A stretch of 64,000 nt of DNA from an uncultured Clostridia bacterium. GTDB lineage: Bacteria; Bacillota; Clostridia; Peptostreptococcales; Anaerovoracaceae. Position numbers and translations under genes: made by a program. Positions 47,104 to 55,657 of this stretch are shown here, in pieces. The stretch is taken from contig CAMCQA010000002.1 in assembly GCA_945876935.1 (NCBI GenBank), forward strand, positions 1-64,000, given 5' to 3'. Every line of letters starts with the position of its first letter. Position 1 is the stretch's first letter. Under the pieces are notes generated by a model. That model was not told where the DNA came from and searched no databases. It was given only the letters and a program-made list of their open reading frames with translations.

Positions 47104-48774
47104 ATGAAGGTTGATGTATTAGTTGCGGAAATAGGCTCTACGACTACAGTAGTAAATGCATTCGTAGGTATAGCAGGAGATGATCCGCAGTTTTGGGCAC
47201 AAGGTCAAGCTCCAACATCAGTTGTTGAAGGAGATGTTAGAATAGGCTTACAGGGCGCCATAGATGATTTGTGTAAGAAAAAAGGAATAGATAAAATTGA
47301 GTATGATGATATGATAGCAACCTCATCTGCTGCAGGTGGACTTAAGATGACTGTTCATGGACTCGTTTATGACATGACTGCTAAGGCTGCTAAGGAAGCT
47401 GCTTTAGGTGCAGGAGGAATATTACATTTTATAACAGCCGGTAACCTTAGAAGAACAGATTTGCAGAAGATTAAGGAAATAAACCCTAATTTGATTTTAA
47501 TAGCTGGTGGAGTAGATTTCGGTGAAAGAGATACAGCTATTTTTAATGCAGAGAAGGTTAGAAGTCTAGATTTGAAAGTACCTGTTATATATGCCGGTAA
47601 CGTTGAGAATCAGGAAGAGATGAAGCTTATCTTCGATGAAGAGAGCGGACAACAACTCTATAATGTTGAGAATGTATATCCTAGAATAGATGAGTTGAAT
47701 GTTGAGCCTTGTAGAAAAGTAATTCAAGACGCTTTTGAAGATCACATCATTCATGCGCCAGGTATGGAGAAGGTTAGAGAGATGGTTTCAGGACCGATTA
47801 TGCCTACTCCAGGAGCAGTTATGCAGTGTACTAAGCTTTTAAATGAGTATATAGGAAACTGTATAGTTCTTGATGTTGGTGGTGCAACAACTGACCTTCA
47901 CTCAGTAAGTGAGGACTCAGATCAGATTGCTAGACTTTTAATAAACCCAGAACCTAAAGCTAAGAGAACGGTAGAAGGAGACTTAGGGGTTTATGTAAAT
48001 AGAATGAAAGTAATCGAGTCTATAGGTGAAGATAAGCTTAGAGAAAGACTTGGAGATATAGATTTAGACAAGACTTTAGAAAGCTATGTAGCTATTCCAA
48101 AGAACGAAGATGAAATAAAGCTAGTAGAAATTTTAACAGAAGAAGCTGTTCTTAGAGCTGTTGAAAGACATGCAGGAACAATAAGATACATATATGGGCC
48201 TAGTGGAAGAAGTACTGTAGCAGAAGGTAAGGATTTAACACAGGTTCAGTATATTATAGGTACTGGTGGTGCTTTAACAAGATTACCGCATAGAGAAGAA
48301 ATCATGAAGAAAATACTTACTCATAATGAGTCCGGTATGATGTTACTTCCAGGAGAACACGCTAAGATATTAGTAGACAACGACTATATCATGGCTTCTC
48401 TAGGAGCTTTATCACTAAAATATAAAGAAGCAGCGGCTAAACTGCTAGAAAAGTCTTTAGGAATTAAATTCCCAGATGTTAAACCAGGTGAAAAGTCATC
48501 CTACATGAAGGAAATTGAAGCTGTGAGAAAGTTAGAAAGAGACAAACATTTCAGATACCTAATGCATCTTGAAGAAGTTAAAGCTGAAGGGTATGATGTT
48601 AGCCAGTCAGAAGAAGCATTGATGGATAGGCTTGTGGAGGCAGGATTTAGCTATGATGAACTTCTTGCAGATGTTAGAGAAGAGATAGAAGCTAAGAGAA
48701 TTGAAAGAGAAAAAGCAGGCCTTATAGATTCACCTATGACAGCTAAAGCTAAGGCTGAAGCTGCTAAGAAATAA
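47104..48774 (+). CDS. MutL/GlmL-family ATPase associated with ornithine aminomutase (Or-4 type)
   Basis: A 556-residue protein of the actin-like ATPase family known as GlmL/MutL. The N-terminal phosphate loop is VAEIGSTTTVVNAF (residues 6-19) and the second is CIVLDVGGATTDLHSV near residue 258; IIGTGGALTRLP near 385 is the adenosine motif. Relatives are encoded beside glutamate mutase and beside the ornithine genes of clostridia, where a reactivating or assembly role for the B12 enzyme has been proposed but not fully proved. Here it lies 14 kb from oraE but next to the racemase. GGAGG precedes the ATG. The C-terminus is a long charged helix. Confidence 0.88.
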   Translation: MKVDVLVAEIGSTTTVVNAFVGIAGDDPQFWAQGQAPTSVVEGDVRIGLQGAIDDLCKKKGIDKIEYDDMIATSSAAGGLKMTVHGLVYDMTAKAAKEAALGAGGILHFITAGNLRRTDLQKIKEINPNLILIAGGVDFGERDTAIFNAEKVRSLDLKVPVIYAGNVENQEEMKLIFDEESGQQLYNVENVYPRIDELNVEPCRKVIQDAFEDHIIHAPGMEKVREMVSGPIMPTPGAVMQCTKLLNEYIGNCIVLDVGGATTDLHSVSEDSDQIARLLINPEPKAKRTVEGDLGVYVNRMKVIESIGEDKLRERLGDIDLDKTLESYVAIPKNEDEIKLVEILTEEAVLRAVERHAGTIRYIYGPSGRSTVAEGKDLTQVQYIIGTGGALTRLPHREEIMKKILTHNESGMMLLPGEHAKILVDNDYIMASLGALSLKYKEAAAKLLEKSLGIKFPDVKPGEKSSYMKEIEAVRKLERDKHFRYLMHLEEVKAEGYDVSQSEEALMDRLVEAGFSYDELLADVREEIEAKRIEREKAGLIDSPMTAKAKAEAAKK

Positions 48775-48805
48775 AGAGAACTATTTGTAGTAAAAGGAGA
48801 TAGAA

Positions 48806-49891
48806 ATGTACCCAAGATTAGTTATAGATATTGATAAGCTAAGAAACAATTTAGATGCTGTAGCAAAGATTACAAAAGATGATGGAAATTGTTCAATGAT
48901 GATAGTAACAAAAGCTGTATGTGCTGATGAAAAAGTTGTAGAGATGATTGCACAGCATCCCCAGGTTGACTATATAGCAGATGCAAGAATTCTTAACTTG
49001 AAGTCTTTGGCAGATGTTGCTCATAAGAATGGAAAAGAGACTGTTCTTTTAAGACTTCCTATGATGTCGGAGGTTGAAGATGCAGTTAAGTATGCGGACT
49101 TAAGTTTCAACTCTGAGATAGAAGTAATAAAGATGTTAAATGCAGAAGCTGCTAAGATCAATAAGACACATAAAATTGTTCTTATGATAGACTTAGGTGA
49201 CTTAAGAGAGGGTATCTTCTTTAGAGATGAAGACATTATTTTTAATACGGTTGAAGAGATTCTAAAGCTAGATAATATTCAACTTGAAGGAGTTGCAGTA
49301 AATCTAACTTGCTATGGAGCTATCATCCCTAAGAATGATAACCTTCAGGTATTAGTTGATATAGCTGGTAAAATCGAAGAGAAGTTTGGAATCGAATTGA
49401 AGATAGTTTCTGGTGGTAACTCAAGCTCTATATACTTGATAGATAAGAAGGATCTTCCTGCAGGTATTAACAATCTTCGTTTAGGAGAGTGCTTCTTACT
49501 AGGAAACGATACTGCTTATGGAACTCAGATTGAAGGTACTGTAAAAGATGCTATGATTTTAGAAGCTCAGATTATTGAGTTAAAGAAAAAGCCTTCTATG
49601 CCTATTGGTGAGATAGGAAAGGATGCTTTTGGAAATGTTCCTTACTATGAAGATAAGGGAGATATAATGAGAGCTATTATAGCTATTGGACAGCAGGACA
49701 CAACTCTTGATTCAATGATACCTGTTGAAGAAGGTATAGAGGTAATTGGAGGAAGCTCAGACCACACTGTTTTAGATGTAACAAATGCTAAGAGAGATTT
49801 AAAGGTTGGAGATATTGTATCGTTCAAGGTTGAGTATGGTGCACTTCTAAAGGCTACAACAAGCAAATATGTAGAAAAGGTATATAAGTAA
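48806..49891 (+). CDS. orr: Ornithine racemase
   Basis: A 361-residue fold-type III PLP enzyme. The N-terminal PRLVIDIDKLRNNLDAV and PLP-lysine site MIVTKAVCADEKVV (Lys near residue 35) differ from the KADGYGHG of alanine racemase and match the ornithine racemase/YhfX-like group. GGNSSSIYL and GECFLLGNDTAYGT are further typical segments. It converts L-ornithine to D-ornithine, the substrate of OraSE. It follows the MutL-like gene by 31 bases with AAAGGAGA before the ATG, and ends at a perfect-palindrome terminator. A true alanine racemase is encoded separately at 51.3 kb, which supports the distinction. Confidence 0.9.
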   Translation: MYPRLVIDIDKLRNNLDAVAKITKDDGNCSMMIVTKAVCADEKVVEMIAQHPQVDYIADARILNLKSLADVAHKNGKETVLLRLPMMSEVEDAVKYADLSFNSEIEVIKMLNAEAAKINKTHKIVLMIDLGDLREGIFFRDEDIIFNTVEEILKLDNIQLEGVAVNLTCYGAIIPKNDNLQVLVDIAGKIEEKFGIELKIVSGGNSSSIYLIDKKDLPAGINNLRLGECFLLGNDTAYGTQIEGTVKDAMILEAQIIELKKKPSMPIGEIGKDAFGNVPYYEDKGDIMRAIIAIGQQDTTLDSMIPVEEGIEVIGGSSDHTVLDVTNAKRDLKVGDIVSFKVEYGALLKATTSKYVEKVYK

Positions 49892-49914
49892 AGTATGCTA
49901 ATAAAGTGAATGAA

Positions 49915-49946
49915 AAAGGTTTCCAGTACTAGTACTGGAAACCTTT
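49915..49946. terminator. Bidirectional intrinsic terminator (perfect palindrome)
   Basis: AAAGGTTTCCAGTACT and AGTACTGGAAACCTTT are perfect inverted arms, T/A-rich on both sides, between orr and the convergent GIY-YIG gene. Confidence 0.93.
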
Positions 49947-50215
49947 TATTTATTTGAATTTATTAAAAGTATCTTATCTTTTTTCTTTAATTTCTTTATA
50001 GCTGATTCTCGTTTCATGGCATCAATTTTTGAAGGATGTTCTTCAAAATACACTAGCTTAACGGGAAGTCTAGGTTTTGTATACTTGGCGCCCTTGCCTC
50101 CATTATGGGCTTCCAATCTTTTTTCAAGGTTGTTTGTCCAGCCTGTGTAAAGGGTGTTGTCATTACAAAGGAGTATATATGTATATGCTTTGTGCATATT
50201 TTCATTTGTTTTCAT
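49946..50215 (-). CDS. GIY-YIG domain protein, YhbQ/UPF0213 type
   Basis: An 89-residue single-domain protein (or 83 residues if translation begins at the second Met). YTYILLCNDNTLYTGWTNNLEKRLEAHNGGKGAKYTK holds the YxxL...YTG core and catalytic-type Arg of the GIY-YIG nuclease family, and YFEEHPSKIDAMKRESAIKKL carries the conserved Glu. Family members are small structure-specific nucleases of largely unknown cellular role. It stands alone on the minus strand. Confidence 0.9.
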   Translation of the reverse strand: MKTNENMHKAYTYILLCNDNTLYTGWTNNLEKRLEAHNGGKGAKYTKPRLPVKLVYFEEHPSKIDAMKRESAIKKLKKKDKILLINSNK

Positions 50216-50332
50216 GATAGATTTGCTCCCATAAGAAAATTTATAGTGTGTAAAAGCTAAGTTAGATAAGGTATAATTACATAGTATGCATTATATATGA
50301 AAGAGGTTAAATATACAAGAAAGGATAAAATT

Positions 50333-51163
50333 ATGCTTTATTTAGGTTGCCATTTATCAACTACTAAAGGGTATGTAAATATGATGAAAGAAGCTCTATC
50401 TATCGGGGCTAATACTTTTGCTTTTTTTACAAGAAACCCTAGAGGCGGTAAAGCTAAGGCAATAGATGAAAAGGATTTAAATAAATTTTTAGAGCTATAT
50501 GAAGAAAATGGATTTGGAAAATTAGTTGCTCATGCACCATACACGCTTAATCCATGCTCTGCCAATGAAAATGTTAGAGAGTTTGCATATCAGGCAATGA
50601 AAGAAGATCTGGATAGGATGGAGTTAATTCCAAATCAATACTATAACTTTCATCCTGGTTCACATACTGGCTTAGGTGTTGATGCCGGGGTGGAGATGAT
50701 AGCTGAACTTTTGAATAAAGTTATAAAACCAGAACAAACTACTACAGTACTGCTAGAGACAATGGCTGGTAAAGGGAGTGAAATTGGTAGTAAGTTTGAA
50801 GAAATCAGGGCTATCATAGATAGAGTAGAGCTAAAGGATAAAATAGGAGTTTGCCTTGATACTTGTCACGTTAGTGATGGGGGCTATGATATTAAACAAG
50901 ATATAGGCACAGTTCTCAATGAGTTTGATAAGATTGTAGGTATAAAGTATCTAAAGGCGCTTCATGTGAATGATAGTATCAACCCTATAGGAGCAAAGAA
51001 GGATAGGCATGCCAAAATTGGAGAAGGATACTTAGGTGTTGATACGTTTAAGGCAGTTGTTAACAACCCATATTTAAAAGAGCTTCCGATGATCTTAGAA
51101 ACTCCAAACGAGTTAGATGGATATAAAAGAGAAATAGAATTACTGAGATCGTTAGAAGACTAG
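50333..51163 (+). CDS. nfo: Endonuclease IV (apurinic/apyrimidinic endonuclease)
   Basis: A 276-residue TIM-barrel zinc nuclease that cuts 5' of abasic sites in DNA repair. LGCHLSTTKGYVNMMKEAL starts it, with metal-ligand segments HAPYTLNPCS, YNFHPGSHTG, LLETMAGKGSEIG, VCLDTCHVSDGGYD, LHVNDSINPIGAKKDRHAKIGEG and ILETPNE all present in order. The start at 50333 is preferred since AGAAAGGATAAAATT precedes it; an upstream in-frame ATG at 50297 adds 12 unconserved residues. Confidence 0.95.
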   Translation: MLYLGCHLSTTKGYVNMMKEALSIGANTFAFFTRNPRGGKAKAIDEKDLNKFLELYEENGFGKLVAHAPYTLNPCSANENVREFAYQAMKEDLDRMELIPNQYYNFHPGSHTGLGVDAGVEMIAELLNKVIKPEQTTTVLLETMAGKGSEIGSKFEEIRAIIDRVELKDKIGVCLDTCHVSDGGYDIKQDIGTVLNEFDKIVGIKYLKALHVNDSINPIGAKKDRHAKIGEGYLGVDTFKAVVNNPYLKELPMILETPNELDGYKREIELLRSLED

Positions 51164-51258
51164 TGAATTTTAAATTTAAAATTGCAGTTGATTCGTATGA
51201 GTGCTATAATTTAATAATGATATTTAAATCGAATATTTAAATTTAGAGGGAGAAGGAT

Positions 51259-52395
51259 ATGTACAAAGAAGCCATAAGACCAGCTTGGGTTGAAGTAAAC
51301 CTAGCTAATGCAGACTATAATATTAAGAAAATCAAGGAAAAAGTAGGAGCTAGTAAGGACATCATAGGCGTTATCAAAGCCGATGGTTATGGACATGGCG
51401 CAGTTAAGATGGCAGAAGTTTTAAGAGAAAATGATGTTAAGACATTTGCTGTAGCAACTCTTCAGGAATGTATTGCGCTTAGAGAAGCGGGAGCTATGGA
51501 AGAAATTATTATGTTAGGTCTAACACCAGATATATATGCTGATACTATCGTGAGATACAATATTACGCCTACTGTTAATTGCTCGGAAAATGCAAAAGCT
51601 ATCTCAGAAGCTGCTAAAGAATATGGTGTTGAAGTTAGAGGACTTGTTGCTATCGACACAGGAATGGGAAGAATAGGATATCTTACAGATGATGAAGATG
51701 CTGTAGAAGACATCAGAAAGATGACAGAGCTATCAAACTTTGCAATAAAGGGACTTTTCTCACATTTTGCAACAGCTGATGAAGCTGATAAGACTTTTGC
51801 AAAGTCTCAGATTGAAAGATATAAGAATTTTGCACAGAAGTTAGAAGAAGCAGGAATCGATGTTCCTGTTAAGACTATTGCTAACAGTGCAGCTATTATG
51901 GAGCTTCCACAGGCTCACTACGATGCAGTGAGACCTGGAATTATACTTTACGGATGTTACCCTTCAGGTGAAGTGGATAAGGCTGAGCTAGATATTAAGC
52001 CGGTTATGTCTGTTAAGGCAAATATCGTTCATATCAAGAAAGTTCCTGTAGGTTTCTCTTGTGGATATGGAAGAAAGTTCATAGCGGAGAGAGAATCAGT
52101 AATAGGTACAATTACTTTAGGTTATGCTGATGGATACCCAAGACCTTACAGTCCTAATGCTAAGGTTATTGTAAATGGTAAATTGGCACCTATAGCAGGA
52201 AATGTTTGTATGGACCAGTGCATGATAGACTTAACTGATGTAGGCGATGTAAAAGTTGGTGATGAGGTTATCTTAATGGGTACAGATGGAACTCATACTA
52301 TACTTGCTGATGATATAGCAAAGGCTACAGGCACTATAAACTATGAGATTGTTTGTGCATTTGGACAGAGATTGCCAAAAGTATATATAAAATAG
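51259..52395 (+). CDS. alr: Alanine racemase
   Basis: A 378-residue fold-type III PLP racemase. The PLP lysine is in IGVIKADGYGHGAVKMAEVL (near residue 39), followed by RVAIDTGMGRIGY-like VAIDTGMGRIGY (about 132-143), RPGIILYGCYP and the second-base Tyr in SCGYGRKFIAE. It supplies D-alanine for peptidoglycan and can also convert the D-alanine released from ornithine back to L-alanine. AGAGGGAGAAGG precedes the ATG; a strong terminator follows. Confidence 0.95.
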   Translation: MYKEAIRPAWVEVNLANADYNIKKIKEKVGASKDIIGVIKADGYGHGAVKMAEVLRENDVKTFAVATLQECIALREAGAMEEIIMLGLTPDIYADTIVRYNITPTVNCSENAKAISEAAKEYGVEVRGLVAIDTGMGRIGYLTDDEDAVEDIRKMTELSNFAIKGLFSHFATADEADKTFAKSQIERYKNFAQKLEEAGIDVPVKTIANSAAIMELPQAHYDAVRPGIILYGCYPSGEVDKAELDIKPVMSVKANIVHIKKVPVGFSCGYGRKFIAERESVIGTITLGYADGYPRPYSPNAKVIVNGKLAPIAGNVCMDQCMIDLTDVGDVKVGDEVILMGTDGTHTILADDIAKATGTINYEIVCAFGQRLPKVYIK

Positions 52396-52412
52396 TAAAA
52401 ATACAGTAATCA

Positions 52413-52446
52413 AGGGCTCTTCGATAATTTGTCGAGGAGCTTTTTT
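52413..52446 (+). terminator. Intrinsic terminator of alr
   Basis: GCTCTTCGA pairs with TCGAGGAGC (one G-U) around a 7-base loop, followed by six T residues. Confidence 0.92.
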
Positions 52447-52489
52447 ATTTCTATAGATTGAGAAAAAGACTATATGAAAATAGTGGCAA

Positions 52490-52524
52490 TATAAAAAGGT
52501 AGAGCTCTGTATCGAGTCTACCTT
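52490..52524 (-). terminator. Intrinsic terminator of murT-gatD
   Basis: On the minus strand AAGGTAGA-type and TCTACCTT arms pair (52524-52517 with 52503-52496) and are followed by TTTTT. It lies directly after the gatD stop. Confidence 0.85.
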
Positions 52525-52535
52525 AAAATGTAATT

Positions 52536-53189
52536 TTATTTACTTTGCTGACTGTAAGCAATATCTATAATTCTATCTGCAAGATGGACATTTCTTACTA
52601 AGAGAGGACCATGAAGATAGCTGCAAAATACATTTTTGTATCGAGCTCCTTCTGTTTTATCTTCTCCATTATTGCCGAAGCCAAGCTCCACTTCTCCAAG
52701 AGGGCCAACCCCTTCACCAAGGAAAGTTCTTCCATTATGATTTTCATAACCTTCGTACTTTTCCCCTGTTTCTTTGTCGATTATAGTAATATCTCCAATG
52801 AATCTATTGTTAACTTGATTTAGAGTATAGTGGTTGAGAGCGCTGATACCATCTATTTTTTTGCCACTTGCAGTTGTATAGTAGTGACCTAGAAGCTGAA
52901 AACCGCCACATATTCCAATGAATACACCGCCATTTTCAATATATCTTGTGATGCTGTCTTTTTTGTTTTGTATATCTTTTGATATTACATACTGTTCGTA
53001 GTCTTGGCCACCACCGAGAAATACTATGTCGTATGCATCCGAATCAAAATGTTCATCTATGCTGACTAGCTCGGTAGATACGTTGAAGCCTTTTTGTCTA
53101 GCTCTCCATTGTAGAACAAGAAGGCTTCCGTTATCACCATAGGTGTTTAATAAATCGCCATAAAGGTGGCAAATCTTTAATTCTTTCAT
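52536..53189 (-). CDS. gatD: GatD, glutamine amidotransferase subunit of lipid II isoglutaminyl synthase
   Basis: A 217-residue class I (CobB/CobQ-like) glutamine amidotransferase. The nucleophile Cys is in FIGICGGFQLLGHYY (near residue 94) and the catalytic His in SYLHGPLLVRN (near 193). FLGGGQDYEQ and YENHNGRTFLG are typical of GatD. With MurT it amidates the alpha-carboxyl of D-glutamate in lipid II. It shares one base with the end of murT in the ordering murT-gatD on the minus strand, so the two subunits are made together. Confidence 0.94.
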   Translation of the reverse strand: MKELKICHLYGDLLNTYGDNGSLLVLQWRARQKGFNVSTELVSIDEHFDSDAYDIVFLGGGQDYEQYVISKDIQNKKDSITRYIENGGVFIGICGGFQLLGHYYTTASGKKIDGISALNHYTLNQVNNRFIGDITIIDKETGEKYEGYENHNGRTFLGEGVGPLGEVELGFGNNGEDKTEGARYKNVFCSYLHGPLLVRNVHLADRIIDIAYSQQSK

Positions 53190-54535
53190 TAATCGATTTC
53201 TCCTTTTACATAGCCGTGCTGACTTAGCTCTTTTCTAAGTTGAAGCATAGCTGTATAAGTTGCTAAAATGTGAACGTATTTTGTAGGAGCTTCTTTTATA
53301 GCCGGTATTACATCACTTATTTCGTCCAAAGTCATTATTTCATCTTCATTGAAATTAGCGACTTGCAGGCGGAACTTCATTTCTTTTCTTCTTATTCCAC
53401 CAACTTTTACACTCTTTATATCCATTTCTCCTAGTTTTTCAAACTGACCGTCCCATATCCAGCTAACATCCCTACCATCAGCATAATTATCATTTAGAAG
53501 AACAATCAGAGAGCAAGGATCTCCTTGAATCGTTATTAAATCTAGTACTTGATTTAATCCGACAGGATTTTTTATTAAATTTATAAGAACTTTTTTATCA
53601 TCTATATCAATAAGCTCTTGTCTTCCAAAGACCCTTTGCGCCTTGGAGAAACCTGAGGTTATTTCATCTATACTTAATCCCATGAATCGTCCTACAGAGT
53701 AGGCAGCAAGAGCATTGTATATATTGTATAAGCCAGCTACATTTATTTTGAAAGGATGGCCATCAATGTGAAATGATGAGGATTCTAAAGAAAGTTCATC
53801 TATGGATGTTAGAGAGTAGTTAAGCTGAGGTCTTTCAAATCCACAGTTCTTACAAAAATACTTTCCTAGGTTAGCATAACTTATATATTTATAATTTAAT
53901 ATTTTTTCGCATTTTGGACAAAGAACGTTATCAGTGTTGTAATGAGCTCTCATGTCGCCTTCTTCCTGGTTACTAAACCCAAAATATACCCTTGGATTTG
54001 AGAAGTTGGCAGAATTAAAAATAGGAGCATCGCCATTTGCTATAATAGTTGTCTCAGGGCTTAATTCGATACCTTCCAGTATTTTATTATATACGGTATA
54101 TATTTCGCCGAATCTATCCATCTGATCTCTAAATAGGTTTGTTGTTACAATAGCTTTAGGCTTTAAGTAGGAAACAATTTTTACTAAATATGCTTCGTCT
54201 ACTTCCAAAACAGCTATTTTCTTTTCGTTTTTAGGCACTTTGTGTGATAAGAATGCAGATACGATTCCTTGTATCATATTGGAACCAGAAGGGTTTGTTA
54301 ATAGATTAGGGTATTTTTCTTTAAGCAGACTAACAGATAGAGCAGTAGTAAGAGTCTTTCCGTTAGTCCCTGTTATTAAGATTACCTCATAATCTTTAGC
54401 AAGATCCTTCAGTATATCTGGATTTATTTTTAAAGCTAGAACACCTGGATAACTTCCGCCTGTTCTTCCTAGCAATTTAAGTGATAGTCTAGCTGTTTTA
54501 CCAGCTGTAGCAGCTATGAAGCTTTTGAAATTCAT
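53189..54535 (-). CDS. murT: MurT, Mur-ligase-like subunit of lipid II isoglutaminyl synthase
   Basis: A 448-residue Mur-ligase-fold protein. The P-loop ILITGTNGKTLTTALSVSLL lies near residues 53-72. A zinc ribbon of four cysteines (CPKCEKIL...FCKNCGFERP, about 210-235), the hallmark of MurT, sits in the middle, and a DUF1727-type C-terminal domain follows (LINLIKNPVGLNQVL). It activates the D-glutamate carboxyl of lipid II with ATP for amidation by GatD. The ATG at 54535 is preferred over 54541 because of the distance to AAAGGAGA. Confidence 0.94.
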   Translation of the reverse strand: MNFKSFIAATAGKTARLSLKLLGRTGGSYPGVLALKINPDILKDLAKDYEVILITGTNGKTLTTALSVSLLKEKYPNLLTNPSGSNMIQGIVSAFLSHKVPKNEKKIAVLEVDEAYLVKIVSYLKPKAIVTTNLFRDQMDRFGEIYTVYNKILEGIELSPETTIIANGDAPIFNSANFSNPRVYFGFSNQEEGDMRAHYNTDNVLCPKCEKILNYKYISYANLGKYFCKNCGFERPQLNYSLTSIDELSLESSSFHIDGHPFKINVAGLYNIYNALAAYSVGRFMGLSIDEITSGFSKAQRVFGRQELIDIDDKKVLINLIKNPVGLNQVLDLITIQGDPCSLIVLLNDNYADGRDVSWIWDGQFEKLGEMDIKSVKVGGIRRKEMKFRLQVANFNEDEIMTLDEISDVIPAIKEAPTKYVHILATYTAMLQLRKELSQHGYVKGEID

Positions 54536-54714
54536 AATCATTCTCCTTTGTCCATTTGAACATCTGATTAATTATATCATAAGTATAACCCTTTTAAAAT
54601 AATGTAGCCTTTGAGAATTTTGATATGATCAAGAGAAAATATAACATAAAAATGTATTGTTTGTAGTACATAAAAAACAACTTAGACATAAATTGATAAA
54701 TATTTTGATAAAAG

Positions 54715-54743
54715 TTGACAAATAGTACTATATAACCAATAAT
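54715..54743 (+). promoter_or_regulatory. Promoter upstream of tatD
   Basis: TTGACA (54715-54720) and AATAAT (54738-54743) have 17-base spacing; transcription would start near 54750, about 75 bases before the tatD ATG. It is the only clear promoter in the 280-base divergent gap to murT. Confidence 0.6.
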
Positions 54744-54823
54744 TGAGGTGTAATTTTATTGTGTTTGAGGTACAATTATCTAAAGAAGAAACTTAAAATA
54801 TAAATTGGAAACAGGAGAAAAAA

Positions 54824-55642
54824 ATGCTATTTGATTCACATACACATATAAACCATCAAGGGTACTCAAAAGAAGAGAGAGATGCTGTAGTTGAAGCCAT
54901 AGAAAAGTCGGATGTATCCTATGCTGTGGATATAGGTTGCGACCTTGCTACTTCAAAAATGGCGGTAGAACATGCAGATAAGTATTCATGGTGTTATGCA
55001 ACAGTTGGATATCATCCTCATGATGCTAAGGAAATGGATGATTTATCTTTTGAGATGATACGCATGTTGGCAAGCAAGAACAAGGTTGTTGCCATAGGTG
55101 AGATAGGTTTGGATTTTCATTACGATCACTCTCCTAGGGATATACAGGAGGAGTGCTTTAGAAAGCAGATTCAATTAGCTTTAGAGCTTAAGCTTCCTAT
55201 GGTAATTCATAGTAGAGATGCAGATGAGAGAACCTTAACTATTCTTAAAGAAGAGGGTGCTTTTTCTGATGAAAGAAAATCACAATTTCCGCCTAAAAAA
55301 GATGGAAAAGGAGATGCTAGAGTTCTCCTTCACTGTTATAGCGGTAGTGCGGAGCTTGCAGAACAATATGTGCGATTAGGAGCAACGATTTCCATAGCAG
55401 GTCCCCTTACATATAAGAGCAATAAAAAGACTCCTAGGGTCGTAGAATCTGTTGATATAGATAATCTTCTTATTGAAACTGATGCTCCATACTTAACGCC
55501 TGAGCCGCTGAGAGGTAAGAAAAACATGTCCCCTTATGTTGAGCATACAGCGAGAAGAATAGCCTTAATTAAGGGAATAAGCTTTGAAGAGGTTGCAAAG
55601 GCAACTTTAGAGAATGGCAAAAGATTTTTTGGAATATCTTAA
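54824..55642 (+). CDS. tatD: TatD-family metal-dependent DNase
   Basis: A 272-residue TIM-barrel hydrolase. The metal motifs are FDSHTHINH at the N-terminus, AIGEIGLDFHYDHS (about 90-103), MVIHSRDA, LLHCYSGS and LIETDAPYLTPEPLRGKKN (near 220). TatD proteins are 3'-5' DNases acting in DNA quality control. A short charged insert (SDERKSQFPPKKDGKGDAR) of about 15 residues before the HCYSG motif is unusual. It heads a run tatD-tilS-ftsH on the plus strand. Confidence 0.93.
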   Translation: MLFDSHTHINHQGYSKEERDAVVEAIEKSDVSYAVDIGCDLATSKMAVEHADKYSWCYATVGYHPHDAKEMDDLSFEMIRMLASKNKVVAIGEIGLDFHYDHSPRDIQEECFRKQIQLALELKLPMVIHSRDADERTLTILKEEGAFSDERKSQFPPKKDGKGDARVLLHCYSGSAELAEQYVRLGATISIAGPLTYKSNKKTPRVVESVDIDNLLIETDAPYLTPEPLRGKKNMSPYVEHTARRIALIKGISFEEVAKATLENGKRFFGIS

Positions 55643-55657
55643 TAAGAGAGAGTATTC

